Assembly: GCA_010645155.1 (NCBI GenBank)
Contig: CM021319.1
Location: 2,778,787-2,842,786, forward strand
DNA length: 64,000 bases
Source of the DNA: Tigriopus japonicus
Lineage: Eukaryota; Arthropoda; Copepoda; Harpacticoida; Harpacticidae
Direction of reading: 5' to 3'
Positions within the stretch are counted from its first letter, which is position 1. Each line of letters starts with the position of its first letter. Positions 1-10,090 of the stretch are shown here, piece after piece. Under the pieces are notes generated by a model. That model was not told the DNA's origin. It made no database searches and saw only the letters and a list, made by a program, of their open reading frames with translations. The translations under genes and the position numbers were made by a program.

Positions 1-142
1 ATATGATATTGTCGATTTTAGTTGTTAAAGTAAAGTAATCGATGAGCGCAATGAAACGTTTTGGTCCGTGGGAGAGTTTCCGGGGGAAATGTGGTTCTTA
101 ATTCTTTTTCAAGAGGATTTTGCGAGTGAATTAAGGTCCATA
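1..142. repeat. Duplicated segment A, copy 1
   Basis: This stretch is repeated at 11486-11627 in the same orientation with about one mismatch by eye. Similarity stops abruptly at 142|143, where a different duplicated segment begins. No open frame of note is seen. It may be a transposable-element fragment or a recent segmental copy; function unknown. Confidence 0.85.
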
Positions 143-420
143 GAGAACTTTTGAGATTTCTAATCTAATTTGTCAACCTGTAACAGTGAAGCTTTTTAAA
201 CCTAACATCATCCCTTAACTTCCTGCTTGGCTGTCCATGCTACATAAGGTGACCTTTTCCTGTTTTTTTGAATATTTTGAATACCAAAATCCCGTTATCT
301 GTTAACTGACCATACAAGAATGTCTCATGAATGAAATCATATATTATTTAACTTACGCTCTTTTGGCTTATTGCCACTTTTTGAACTGTCTGTAGTTCTA
401 TCCATGCTCAAGATCCTCCA
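143..420. repeat. Duplicated segment B, copy 1
   Basis: This is nearly identical to 31831-32107 in the same orientation, with about six differences by eye. In the other copy the segment contains one arm of an inverted repeat (31611-31930); here only that arm is present. It ends exactly where the gypsy integrase frame begins (420|421). Confidence 0.85.
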
Positions 421-423
421 GGT

Positions 424-1092
424 CGGGGAGCGCAGTTCACATCGTCCTTATGGGAAAATCTATCGAATTTCCTAGGATTTTCGATCAGCCACACCACAGC
501 GTACCATCCTCAATCAAATGGGTTAGTTGAGAGGTTACATCGTCAGCTCAAGGAATCTCTACGTGCTCGTGGAGCTGGCTGTCATTGGCATCAGCAACTT
601 CCCTGGATTTTGCTGGGAATTCGAACAACACCGAAAGATGACACTGGGTTGTCTCCAGCTCAAATTGTGTATGGTTCAGGTGTTCGTATTCCTGGAACCT
701 TGTGCAGTGCTTCATCCAACATCTTACCATCACAGGTGTTTCAACAAATGAGTGAAACTTTGAAATCATTTGTCCCATCACCCACAGTTTTTCACGGGCA
801 ACACAAGACCTTCATCCTTCATCCCTTCAATCCTACAAAACCTTCATCCCTACAATCTTGCTCTCATGTGTGGCTTCGTGTTGATCGTCTTCGTGGAGCA
901 TTGACACAGCCTTATGAAGGTCCGGATGAAGTAATTGAAAGAGATTCAAAAACATTTCTCATAATGATCAATGGTCAAAGGAAGAGAGTAAGCATTGATC
1001 GACTAAAACCTGTGCATCGTATTGAAGATACAAACTCCACGAGATATGGAAGAGTGGTTCGTGCTCCAAAGAGATTCACAGCGGGGAAGTGA
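424..1092 (+). pseudogene. Ty3/gypsy pol 3' fragment (integrase core to C-terminus)
   Basis: One open frame from 424 to the stop at 1090-1092 (222 codons) encodes the second half of a retrotransposon integrase. It starts inside the rve catalytic core at RGAQF, so the second catalytic Asp of the usual DRGAQF is already lost. It continues through the HPQSNG motif and the catalytic Glu in NGLVERLHR, then IRTTPKDD and a C-terminal DNA-binding/GPY-like region with SIDRLKP. Reverse transcriptase, RNase H and the zinc-binding integrase head are missing upstream. The start is a chimeric junction with a duplicated segment, not an initiation codon. It is a 5'-truncated element copy and should be inactive. 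It resembles the pol fragment at 8346-9960 in its C-terminal motif. Confidence 0.85.
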
Positions 1093-1116
1093 AAACTTTT
1101 ACCGATTCAAAATTTT

Positions 1117-1228
1117 GCAGGGGGGCTGTGTAGCGATTTATGTACTCCTGCTCGTACTAAGTTTACCTCTTATCTGTCAAGAAAATGGAAATACATTCGA
1201 ATTTACTAAAAGCATCTAGTTAGACGCT
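1117..1228 (+). other. Polypurine tract and probable start of gypsy 3' LTR
   Basis: Shortly after the integrase stop lies a G-rich purine tract (1117-1125). A sequence beginning TGTGTAGCG follows at 1127. This matches the layout of polypurine tract then LTR expected for the element above. The far LTR end cannot be defined because no partner LTR is present. Confidence 0.5.
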
Positions 1229-1528
1229 TTAATCGAAATCCTTTGGCAGACGAACACCTTGTTCAACAGGAGTCCAATTAGCCTCAATAAAGTCCTTGCT
1301 CTTTGGTAGCGAAACTTGGTCCGAGTGGCCATGTTCTAAGTGACCCTGTTCAGGCAGAAGGATCGGCGAAGATGAGTAGAGTTCACATTGTTTGATTAAA
1401 GCTACTTTCGAGCCTTGGCAAGAAAACCCTCGGATCTTCAAAAACTCCCGCAATCTGAAAACACTAAATGTCGCGAAATTGTGTTTTGGAGGTGGATTCA
1501 ACACTTCTGTCACGTTAGGGCAACTCAT
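1229..1528 (-). CDS. Small ORF with SAP-like motif
   Basis: This 99-codon minus-strand frame contains a stretch (about residues 18-50) fitting the SAP pattern: a hydrophobic/Arg helix, LREFLKIRGF, a short G-containing turn, then SKVALIKQCELY. SAP domains are about 35-residue helix-turn-helix modules that bind DNA. They occur in chromatin proteins and also in some transposon-encoded proteins. The rest is Ser/Pro/Gln-rich with no recognised domain. No adjoining exon is identified. Because it abuts a gypsy LTR, it may be an exon of an unrelated element or of a degraded gene. The start is simply the first Met, so the limits are uncertain. The domain call rests on pattern only. Confidence 0.35.
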   Translation of the reverse strand: MSCPNVTEVLNPPPKHNFATFSVFRLREFLKIRGFSCQGSKVALIKQCELYSSSPILLPEQGHLEHGHSDQVSLPKSKDFIEANWTPVEQGVRLPKDFD

Positions 1529-2785
1529 GTCGCTTCCTGTATTATCAATGATTTACATAGTTCGGCTTTTTTCTAGAAAATCGTTCTAGTGGACGTTTCC
1601 TTGATCTGAATCGTTCGACTACATTGGACTCTTCGTTTCGCCCACGGATTGTTTGTCCCCGCTTTTGATTACATTGATCAACAGCTGTATCTGTTTTATG
1701 GCGCCAAATTTGAAAATTTCCGTCCTTCATTTCCCCTATTGCAAACAACTCCCTCGAGCATTATTAGACTTCAATGGATATTGAAGACATTTGCTCTAAT
1801 ACTTTTCATGTCAATAAAACTTGATAAATTTTAAGCTCAATCGGTTTTTTGTTTGGGCAAAATTGTTTTTTATTCACCTTACATTTATAGAAGTTACTAG
1901 ATTGGACATGGACCAATGACTTGCAAGTGATTGTTTTCATAACAAAAAGGAAAAATTCATGATAACCAGTATGGTACTCATGAGTTTTAGGAAAAAGAGC
2001 ACTCTGGTCTTTTGGCACATATGATCAACTTGATTGTAGTAACCAGGTGTTCCTCAGGACTTCTGAATGTTCTTGGATCGATTGAATCCTCCATCCATTC
2101 AATTAAAGACTTCGCCGTCATCCAAAGCAATCCTTATATGAAGGACATATAAACGGCAAATAATCAATTTGCCGTTTTCTCTGAAGCATTTCAAATTGTC
2201 ATTTCTTGATACTTGTTCTTCACCCAGATGTGTGAAAAAATGCAATGCATTACAAGTTGAAAAAAAAACGAAAAATACAAATTTTGGCACGTCAGACAAA
2301 AAATGCAAATGAAAACAAACAAATGGTGACCGTACTGAGAGAAAAGGACATCACCCAGAACCGGTCTTTTCAAAACTAAAGCCAAACAAGCATGAATGTG
2401 AACTATCATTGTTGTTAAAAGTGAGCAATTGCATTTAATTTTCAAGATTCAAACATATTTATTTTGTAAAATACTTCAATGCAATAGACGTATTAAAACA
2501 AATTAGGTGTCAGATGAAGTCACCTAGTCAACGAACGCTTAAATAAACGCAACCTTTCCCCCTCAAAGTTGCGGGAAAATTTGAAATTTGGACAAAATAT
2601 TTAGGTTGTAATATCTTTTAATCTAGAACATAACCTATTTGAAATTTTGCAGTTTTAGAAGCTTCCCTCTTTAAAGTAATGGCTAGGATGGTTTTCATGT
2701 TTTGGCATTTTGATACGATCTTTTTTTACCAATCTGAACACAGTGTTCTCCGGCCCGTTCCCGTGTCTCCGGCCCGGACTTTTTT
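1529..2785. other. Non-coding, AT-rich
   Basis: I see only short frames on both strands with no recognisable domain, and no repeats shared with the rest of the window. Confidence 0.6.
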
Positions 2786-2999
2786 CCCCGGGGGGAAGTG
2801 GTGTGGCGAGCGTATGCTCGCCGCTTGTAGTAGTACTCTATCTGTGATGTAAATATGTCGGATGTACTAGTCAAATATAATCAGTCTACTAGCCTACTAC
2901 CAAAATCTCGACCCCCTTACTCATGGCGGACCTCGCGTTCGCCATAGGTCTATCCGAACGAATCCGGATCCGATGCACAGCTCTACTGTGTACACACCA
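2786..2999 (+). mobile_element. Orphan LTR with polypurine tract (gypsy-type)
   Basis: A purine tract (2790-2798) is followed by a roughly 201-bp block from 2799 to 2999. The block starts TGGTGT and ends ACACCA, an inverted LTR-like terminus. GC content is higher than the flanks, with the small dyad GCGAGCGTATGCTCGC near its start. A leftover polypurine tract means this is the 3' end of a truncated element, not a clean solo LTR. No coding remnant lies upstream. Confidence 0.5.
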
Positions 3000-4037
3000 C
3001 GTTTTGAATCGTGAATGTCATAGAGCTTCAACGATTGTCAAATATAAAAAAAAAAAGTCTTGCCCTTATGAGTTACAACTTTAAATTTGAACAGAGAACT
3101 AACATCCATAAATTGTAGTTTGCTTAATGGTAATGACTTTTTATAGCTTACTTTTAGTGGCTTTTTCGGCGATTTTGCTTTAGGCGAGTGGTTTATAGCC
3201 TTATATTGTTGAGGTTCATTTAATATCTCACTTGTGGAAATAGATCAAGCGAAATAAGAAATTTTTAAGAATGTAACAACTCATATTTTTTTGAATATCC
3301 GCTCTGTTTTTGTTGCTCTTCTGCTTTGTTCAACTTTTGTATTTTGGTTTATTTGGATATGATAACCCGAAAGGGCTCTTTATCGAAACCAAAAGTTTCG
3401 GTCAAATGAAGTCTCAACCAATACCGAGATCAGGTGCCTTCAAAAGTATTCAAAAGATAATCAACCCTTAAAATGGCAATGCCAATGCGCTTGCACAAGT
3501 TTTCACGCACGTTTCAAAGCTTGGCAAAAATTAGGTTTCAGAGGTTTTTGGACTCGAAAAATTCTACCATTTATCTCTCAAACTCCGTTCTTTCTCTTTC
3601 GGTAGAAAGCGCTTTCGGTCCGTCGTCATTTATCTGTGTGTAAAATAGATGTCAAAATAAATGAACACAATGGGATACCTTTTTGAGACATTGTTAGCAA
3701 ATCAACGCAATCAGTACCAAAAGAACTTTTTCGGCGAATGTAAAATCCTATTTAAATCATTTGTCTTGAAGTTGAAAGAAATTGCACATCTTTTGTTTTG
3801 ACAATTGCACATGCAATGTTTGTAGTGAGCATCTTCATCATAATCGCTTTGTGAACGTAACGAATGCTTAATTGATGCCAAATATACATTCAAGCGTATT
3901 CTAAGCCTGCTAGAACATTTCTTACCAATTTTTGGGTTAAAAATATAATCCTTAGAGGCTGACATTCACATGTTGTCATTTTAAAAGCCTGAAAGCTTTA
4001 AAAAGACGCAAAAATGATGGAAGTCAATTAATGAAGT
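3000..4037. other. Non-coding, AT-rich
   Basis: No supported gene. Short poly-A/poly-T runs and small random frames only. Confidence 0.6.
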
Positions 4038-4325
4038 ATGCTTCAAGCATGGACCTCAAAACACAAAACATATGACCTAATGAACTGCAACAGGGAAGCC
4101 ATATGGTTCTATGTTCAACATGTGTTCCGCCTGGACCTCAATGCTTTATTAAACTTCAAAACAGCGATTTATCCCTACTTGAAGTCCTTCCTCTCGGTAG
4201 ACGAGCAAGAGGAAATCCTCGGGGTCACTGAGAAAGAGATGCACAAGACGGTTGGATTTTTGCGAATAAGTATTCTCTTCAAGGACTTAACCATACTCAG
4301 ATACAGAGAGGAGGTGGTGTGGTAA
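4038..4325 (+). CDS. Hypothetical 95-aa ORF with faint CARD-like pattern
   Basis: The frame has a helical, charged composition more like a real protein than its neighbours. From about residue 18 it reads NREAIWFYV, then a leucine-rich helix, then LKSFLSVDEQEEIL followed by TEKEMHKTVGFL. The order NRE-helix, Leu/acidic turn and Lys/Leu helix recalls the first helices of a CARD death-fold domain (known family pattern). Similarity is weak and the last helices do not fit. A possible splice donor (gtattc) at about 4268 could end an exon there. No partner exons were found. It may equally be a chance ORF. Confidence 0.22.
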   Translation: MLQAWTSKHKTYDLMNCNREAIWFYVQHVFRLDLNALLNFKTAIYPYLKSFLSVDEQEEILGVTEKEMHKTVGFLRISILFKDLTILRYREEVVW

Positions 4326-5084
4326 TGGTGAGGATGTGAGGTCCGGAGGAAAGAACAACAAAGCAGCGTTGCCAGATATTTCCAAGCCCATAGTTGTAAA
4401 TTGTACAATGGCAAATGCCATGGACAAACACTCCTTCTCATTTATAGTCCTCTACTTTCAGAACAGAAACAAAAACATCTTTATCTATTGACCTAAGAAA
4501 AATTCTTGATTACCAGATCCTCAATTTCTAGATTCCAGATTATTAATGAGTATTTTTAATCTCACATTTGTTCTTTAGAGTAAATCTAGAACGTTTGAAT
4601 TACTTTATATCAATACTTTTGGTTTCCAAATTTGTTAGCTCAAGTGCCAACCATGGCATGACACAATTTGTTTCTATCAATCCAAATCTGGCCTTTCTCT
4701 TGGTGTTTTTTGCCATGACCAGTTCGAAAAGTTGTGGCAACACTGGTTCGCTCTTTCATCCGGACCTCACATTATCATAATTACCTGTCATCCCATGGCA
4801 ATCGCCCATTTTTACCACCTTCAATGAATTCAAAAAAACATTTCCTCGGATTCGGAAAGCTAGCATTCAAGCGAAATCTTTTGCATGGGTGTAAATTTGA
4901 TAAGGATGGATGAGGATGAGGCTTGTGATTTGATCGAGGTGAAAGGTTGGATTTTGGAGGAGGAGAAGTTGACAAGGCTATTCTGTTGAACATTGAAAGT
5001 CATTTGAGGGATTTTCAAATCCCCTTCTAAATGTACATACTTATTGATGTGACAAAATTTTATGATGAGAATACAGAATTCCTT
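4326..5084. other. Non-coding
   Basis: No supported gene. Two sites resemble each other loosely around TTGCCA/TGGCAA motifs (about 4370 and 4735), but no repeat structure was established. Confidence 0.5.
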
Positions 5085-5212
5085 TTTTCGTTTATTTGCA
5101 ATAGAGGTTATGAAGAATTGTTTGTTGTCCCCCTCTATTCCCGCCCCACCAGCCTGTTGCGTAGACACGTCAGCATTGCAAAGATTTGAAGCGGAAGGTT
5201 GTTAGCAATGAC
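5085..5212 (-). repeat. Short interspersed repeat W, copy a
   Basis: Read on the minus strand, this matches the second half of the copy at 7066-7195 (a stretch from GTCTACGC through CAATTCTTCA to AACCTCTAT). The translated text MSTQQAG...NKQFF corresponds to MSTRQV...NNQFF in the other copy. It is a degraded member of a three-copy family within 2.1 kb. Confidence 0.6.
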
Positions 5213-5851
5213 TGCCATTATGATAAATCATTCACCTGGATCACAGAGAGTTCGGAGGATTTTTTTCAAATTCCTGTACCACTCAAAGTTGACACCCTTT
5301 TTTATTTTTTTATCTCATGTCTTCGGGCTTTCTCGAAATCAACAAGACATAGAAATTGCCTTAGGGTGGCCAAATTCAGACTCGTTATGCGACATTCAAG
5401 TTTTCCGAAAGATTTCCAAAATATGGAACGATCTTTTGGTAACCTGAAAAGTTTAGGAAATAAAGACAAAGGCTTTTACCCAAGGGTTCACTTTTTGTTT
5501 TGCTTAATCAAAGACATTTTTGGTTACCTCCGGCTTTCTGTATTGGACTACAGAAATGTTTTGAATCTGTTGCTACGTAGTCAGACTGAATTCTTAGTCA
5601 GCCATGATGGTCTAGGAAACAAAATGAGGACGTCTGCTTTACTCGAGTATTTTTCCATCAAAATGTTGGAAAAATGTACCCAAAGATGGCTTTTTGCCTT
5701 TATGGGTGGCTCTTGTGATTCCATGGAGTTGAAAAGTGCGTATTTTCTCAACAGAAAGCAGTTCTACGAGTGCTTCATTGCCATCAAGAAACGACCAAAA
5801 CTCAAGCAACAAAAACTTGTCTATGGTCTTGAAAATAAAGCTTACAACTGA
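5186..5851 (+). CDS. Hypothetical 221-aa ORF, no recognised domain
   Basis: This is an unusually long open frame for AT-rich DNA of this kind. The predicted product is basic, Phe/Leu/Lys-rich and has no signal peptide or obvious transmembrane helix beyond a Phe-rich stretch near residues 35-50. I recognise no family motif. It begins beside a copy of repeat W, so it may be part of that element. A chance ORF, a decayed gene and a single exon are all possible. No intron signals flank it clearly. Confidence 0.2.
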   Translation: MKRKVVSNDCHYDKSFTWITESSEDFFQIPVPLKVDTLFYFFISCLRAFSKSTRHRNCLRVAKFRLVMRHSSFPKDFQNMERSFGNLKSLGNKDKGFYPRVHFLFCLIKDIFGYLRLSVLDYRNVLNLLLRSQTEFLVSHDGLGNKMRTSALLEYFSIKMLEKCTQRWLFAFMGGSCDSMELKSAYFLNRKQFYECFIAIKKRPKLKQQKLVYGLENKAYN

Positions 5852-6827
5852 TCAAACTCATTCCACCTGTTGAGATCAATTTAGAGTCAATCGACAGTTT
5901 GTTAGTGGGCCACAAAATGAAGTTTATAAGGACTTAATAAGAGAAACTTCAGACCATGCTCTTAAGTGATGTGACATCATGGTTTTACTGACCTCGTGAT
6001 GCAAAGGAAGCCGTGGGATGCCAAGAAATGGGTTTATACAGCTTATACCTTCCTTTCGTCCATGTTTCATCGATTTAAGTGGTGGACTATTTTATATTTC
6101 AATGAGGAAGTTCGCCAATGATCGAGTCCTTGCTTTCTACAGTTCGAAAGCCATTACTGACTATCCAAGTACCAATGTGTGTTCAACAAGTTCGTCAATA
6201 CATTCACCAGGAGCCAACAATCAACCCAGTTCAAGCCAATCTTGACAATTTTCAGTTTCAATTTGCTACAATTTTCATTTATGGACAATAAACACATTAA
6301 TCGTCTTTTGCTCGACAAAACACTTTTTGTTCCTACTTTTCCAGTCGTTTGGTACGATAATTTTTGCGGGATTGCATTGACACGTGTATGACATGCTCTT
6401 TATGCTAAAATTGGCATTTTTTATCCTCGAGTGTTCAAAACGCCCGGCATTGGCATATGTCCATTTTCAAATGTTAGACTCCAGATTATTTGTTCAGTTC
6501 AGGGTTGCCAATTTGTATTGATCAGAGTTCAAAGTTAGGTCATGGTCAGAAAATAAAAGATTAAGATTTCAATGCTTTAGCAATGCAAATGTTACTTGGA
6601 AATTTATGGTTAATAAGAAAGTGCTCAAAAGGACTTGTTTTTTTCCACCCAAAAAATACTGAAATATTGGTTGGAAGTAAGATCAATTTGGCAGGCCTGG
6701 AATATTTCAGGGTTCAAACTTATTTGATCATTAGCAATATATGAAAGAAAAAATGTAAGAAAATGAGTCGTAGAGGAATTTGATATTTTGTGTACAAGTA
6801 GAGGAATAATAAAGAAGTTGTGTGAAT
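5852..6827. other. Non-coding
   Basis: Short frames only; none shows a domain. No repeat shared with the rest of the window was noticed. Confidence 0.5.
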
Positions 6828-6935
6828 GTAATGGCTTGCATTGCTAACAACATTTGTCTTAGTACCAACCGGCACCCAACGTGTAGACATCGCTGAAGGC
6901 CAGCCAGTATTGTCCGTGCACTCGGGAAGAGGCAA
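6828..6935 (-). repeat. Short interspersed repeat W, copy b
   Basis: On the minus strand this reads a frame containing CTDNTGWPSAMSTRW. Copy c at 7066-7195 on the plus strand reads CLDSAGWPTAMSTRQ. The two lie head to head 130 bp apart. Conservation of the translated motif suggests a coding or formerly coding repeat. Confidence 0.6.
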
Positions 6936-7000
6936 AACTCAACATAATTTTAACTATTTCGCAATGTGTGTGATATTGTACTTATAACTAAGTATCATAA

Positions 7001-7351
7001 TTGTTTACCGATGGAAAAGGACATTGGTTGGTGACATTGTTAGCAAATTTACTTGAAATATTAGGTAATTTGTCTCTTTCAAAGTGCCTGGACAGTGCTG
7101 GCTGGCCTACAGCGATGTCTACGCGGCAGGTCTTGGCAGCGTCCATAGCGAAAGGCAACAATCAATTCTTCACAACCTCTATGTCTGGATTGCAAATCTG
7201 TTCATTGAATCCACCCACGAGCAAAGCAACCAAAACTTTTGATCTGATTTTGACTAGAGTTCTAGGGAGAGTAATGACACTTCCAGCCAACCGCTTTTTC
7301 CGCTTTTTTGCCACAACTGCCTTCAGTTTTGATTCCCCTTTGCTAGCCTAA
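7001..7351 (+). CDS. Hypothetical ORF carrying repeat W, copy c
   Basis: A 116-codon frame includes repeat W at about 7066-7195, encoding CLDSAGWPTAMSTRQ then GNNQFFTTSM, and continues with a Lys/Thr/Phe-rich tail. The same peptide motif is readable in copy b and partly in copy a. I do not recognise the family. Repetition nearby in both orientations favours a mobile-element origin over a host gene. The start codon is arbitrary. Confidence 0.3.
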   Translation: MFTDGKGHWLVTLLANLLEILGNLSLSKCLDSAGWPTAMSTRQVLAASIAKGNNQFFTTSMSGLQICSLNPPTSKATKTFDLILTRVLGRVMTLPANRFFRFFATTAFSFDSPLLA

Positions 7352-8345
7352 AGTTGGGCAGGATCACTGTAATGTGTTCGAAAAAGAAGAGTGGCCTGAC
7401 AGCCCAGGCAGAAATTTGTTGATGTTTGAATCAAATTTGTAGATGATGTAGGTTGAAAAAATAAGTCATTTCCAGCAATCCAGTGCCGTCATCATTTTTG
7501 GCGGAAAAAAAAGTTCGAAAGACCCGTGTTTCTGATGAGCATGCAAGGTAACTAAAACAAAGGTTTAGGCCTGGTGATTTCAACAATGCCTTTCTTATCT
7601 GCACAACTTGAAGTTGAAATATCAATTAGGGATGCAGGAAGAGGTTTGAGTGATGTCTTCAAAAATATTATCGCGGGCAGATGAAATTAGAGAAAAGGCT
7701 TGTTCGGCAACAGTGGGTGGCTCGTGAGAATTTGGGCAGTTTTAGGGTTTTCGCATTTTACAGACCGCCCATCTATGAAAAATGTTGAATTGCAAGTTTG
7801 AACACCTTTGGTTAGGATTTTGGAAAAATATGCACACTTTATTTGCTCGTTCTTGTATGAGAAGATTCACAACAAAAGGGCACTGTTTTTGTATAAGTAC
7901 AAGTGTAAATGATGTTACAAGTACTGATTTGAATCGTCAAACTCCAAAACCATCAAGGTACCAAACAAAATGCCGTGTTTTGTACCTGTTTCTCTTCTAT
8001 AGCAAAGGTCTTTTTCAGTGCTTGCTATTTTTTGATTAAAAGAATAAATTTTGTATTTTCTTGCAAAACAGAGAGTCAATATGTCCAAACTCGCCATTCG
8101 ACATTTTTCATAGCATCTAAGTCATACAGGCGGTGTGTAAAATGCGAAAACCTGACCTGACTGAGCAAATTCTTACGTTGTCGTACAAGTCTTTTCTCTT
8201 CTTTCATCCGCCCGCGACAAATTTTTTGAAGAGATCACTCAAACCTCCCCCGGTATCTGCCATTCTTGACATTGTTTTGCAAAAAAAGTATGTTTTGTTG
8301 ACTTTATCTAAAATTTTGCTACATAAGTTGTATAAGATAAGATGC
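7352..8345. other. Non-coding up to gypsy fragment
   Basis: Small frames without recognisable domains. No LTR is seen left of the gypsy fragment. Confidence 0.5.
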
Positions 8346-9960
8346 ATTTGTGGCGGTTGGTGCAGTACTGGAGCAAGAAGTTGATGGTCAGTGGCGACCA
8401 GTGAGTTTCTTTAGTCGTAAATTGTCTAACACAAAAACGATATTCAACTTTTGATCGTGAATTGTTGGCCATCTATCTTGCTATAAGACACTTCAAATAC
8501 TTCATTGAGGGGATTTCATTCTATATTGTGACTGATCATAAACCTTTGACGAAAGCAATATTGAACTTCTCCGACACTCAAACCGAAACCCAAGGAAGAC
8601 GTCTTGCTTACATTGCGCAATTTTCTTCTGATATTCGTTACCTTCCCTGTAATGAAAATGTCGTTGCCGATGGATTGTCACGCGCCCCAATAGAAATATC
8701 CGCCTCAGAACTTCATGACCCTTTGGTCGAGGAAGTTATTTCTGCTCAACAACGATGTCCCTTGGTAGCTCAGATGAGGAAAAGTTTGAACCAAGATTCA
8801 TATTTACGAGAAATTACCGTTATGGGGCACAGCGCCCTTTGCGACACACGCTATCAACGCTTGAGACTGTTTGTGCCGTCAAGCGTAAGATCGCTTTGCA
8901 TTAACACTATTCATCGAATAACACATCCTGGGATTGCTTCAACACGCCGTCTTGTGTCAAATCTGTTTGTGTGGCCTGGACTGTCGTGTGATGTCAAGAA
9001 ACAAGTCCGTGAATTCATTGTGTGTCAGCAAACTAAAATTCATAGACATGAAAAGTCGCCTCTCGCTCAATTTCCGTTGTCTACTGACCGTTTTGCAGAT
9101 ATTCATGTTGATATTGTTGGACCACTTCCGGAGTCTCGGGGACACCGATATCTATTTACCATAATAGATCGTTTTACGCGATGGCCAGCAGCATATCCTA
9201 TGTCTAATTCAACTACATCGGAGTGCATAAAACGGTCATTAGAATGGGTGAGCATTTTTGGATTACCTGAAACCTTGGTTTCAGATCGAGGTGCTCAGTT
9301 CGAATCTGATCTTTGGGCGGGTCTTATGAAAGCATTTGGAATAATACACAAGAAGACCACCTCATTTCACCCTCAGAGCAACGGAATTTTCGAAAGAGTT
9401 CACCGAACAATGAAGACGGCGATTAAATCAACTCTTCCTGAAGACGAATCGTGGATAGATCGATTTCCCGTGGTATTGTTAGGAATGCGATCCGCCATTA
9501 ATCCGGACATTGGGTATAGTCCGGCTCAAAGGACTTTGAGACTATCACCTCGACTTCCTGGATCATTTTTTTTTTGAGATCATCTGACTTTATTGACAAT
9601 CGCCAAGAAGAGATCCGGAAGCTAATGCATGCTTTCAGTAAGATACCATTTGTTCCAACTCGTACGCATTGCCGTTCTCCTGTGTCTGTGAATTCGTCAC
9701 TACAAAGTGCATCACATGTGTGGATCAGGGCAGAACATAAAACGGGTCTTGATCCACCATATCGGGGACCTTATGAGGTCCTTCGACGAGATGAAAAAGT
9801 ATTTGTGGTAAACAGAGATGGAAAAGAATACTCTGTATCGATAGACCGATTAAAACCAGCTTTGTTTCCCTCCCCCGAATCTTCTGATAATCGAGTACCA
9901 ACTCACGTTACGATCAGAGGCCGTCACATTTTTCCTCCCGTGCGTTTTTCTCCTACTTGA
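8346..9960 (+). pseudogene. Ty3/gypsy pol fragment: RNase H and integrase, frameshifted
   Basis: This is the C-terminal half of a retrotransposon polyprotein in three pieces. About 8349-8435 reads VGAVLEQ...WRPVSFFSRKLS, the start of RNase H. A frameshift near 8440 is followed by 8462-9577: the RNase H end (YIVTDHKPL), the integrase zinc-binding region (HRITHPG...FIVCQQ) and the DDE core with Asp in HVDIVGPL, Asp in VSDRGAQF and Glu in NGIFERVHR. Within a T run at about 9565 the frame shifts again, and 9574-9960 carries the C-terminal region with SIDRLKP. The first Cys of the integrase CxxC pair appears lost. Protease and reverse transcriptase are absent. The copy is 5'-truncated and inactive. 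Confidence 0.88.
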
Positions 9961-10035
9961 TTTCCATTTTTCGATGCATTATTTTCAATATTTCTATGAT
10001 TTCATCATTGTTATATTATGTGTTTGTTTTTTCAT

Positions 10036-10090
10036 TAAGGGGGGAAGTGTTGTGGTGACCCTGAAGGAAATGAATAAACATTTACTGATG
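10036..10090 (+). other. Polypurine tract and start of gypsy LTR
   Basis: A purine tract (10038-10047) directly precedes TGTTGTGGTGACC at 10048, with an AATAAA motif about 25 bp further on. This is the expected 3' end of the pol fragment just upstream. The LTR's right end is not definable without a second copy. Confidence 0.5.
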
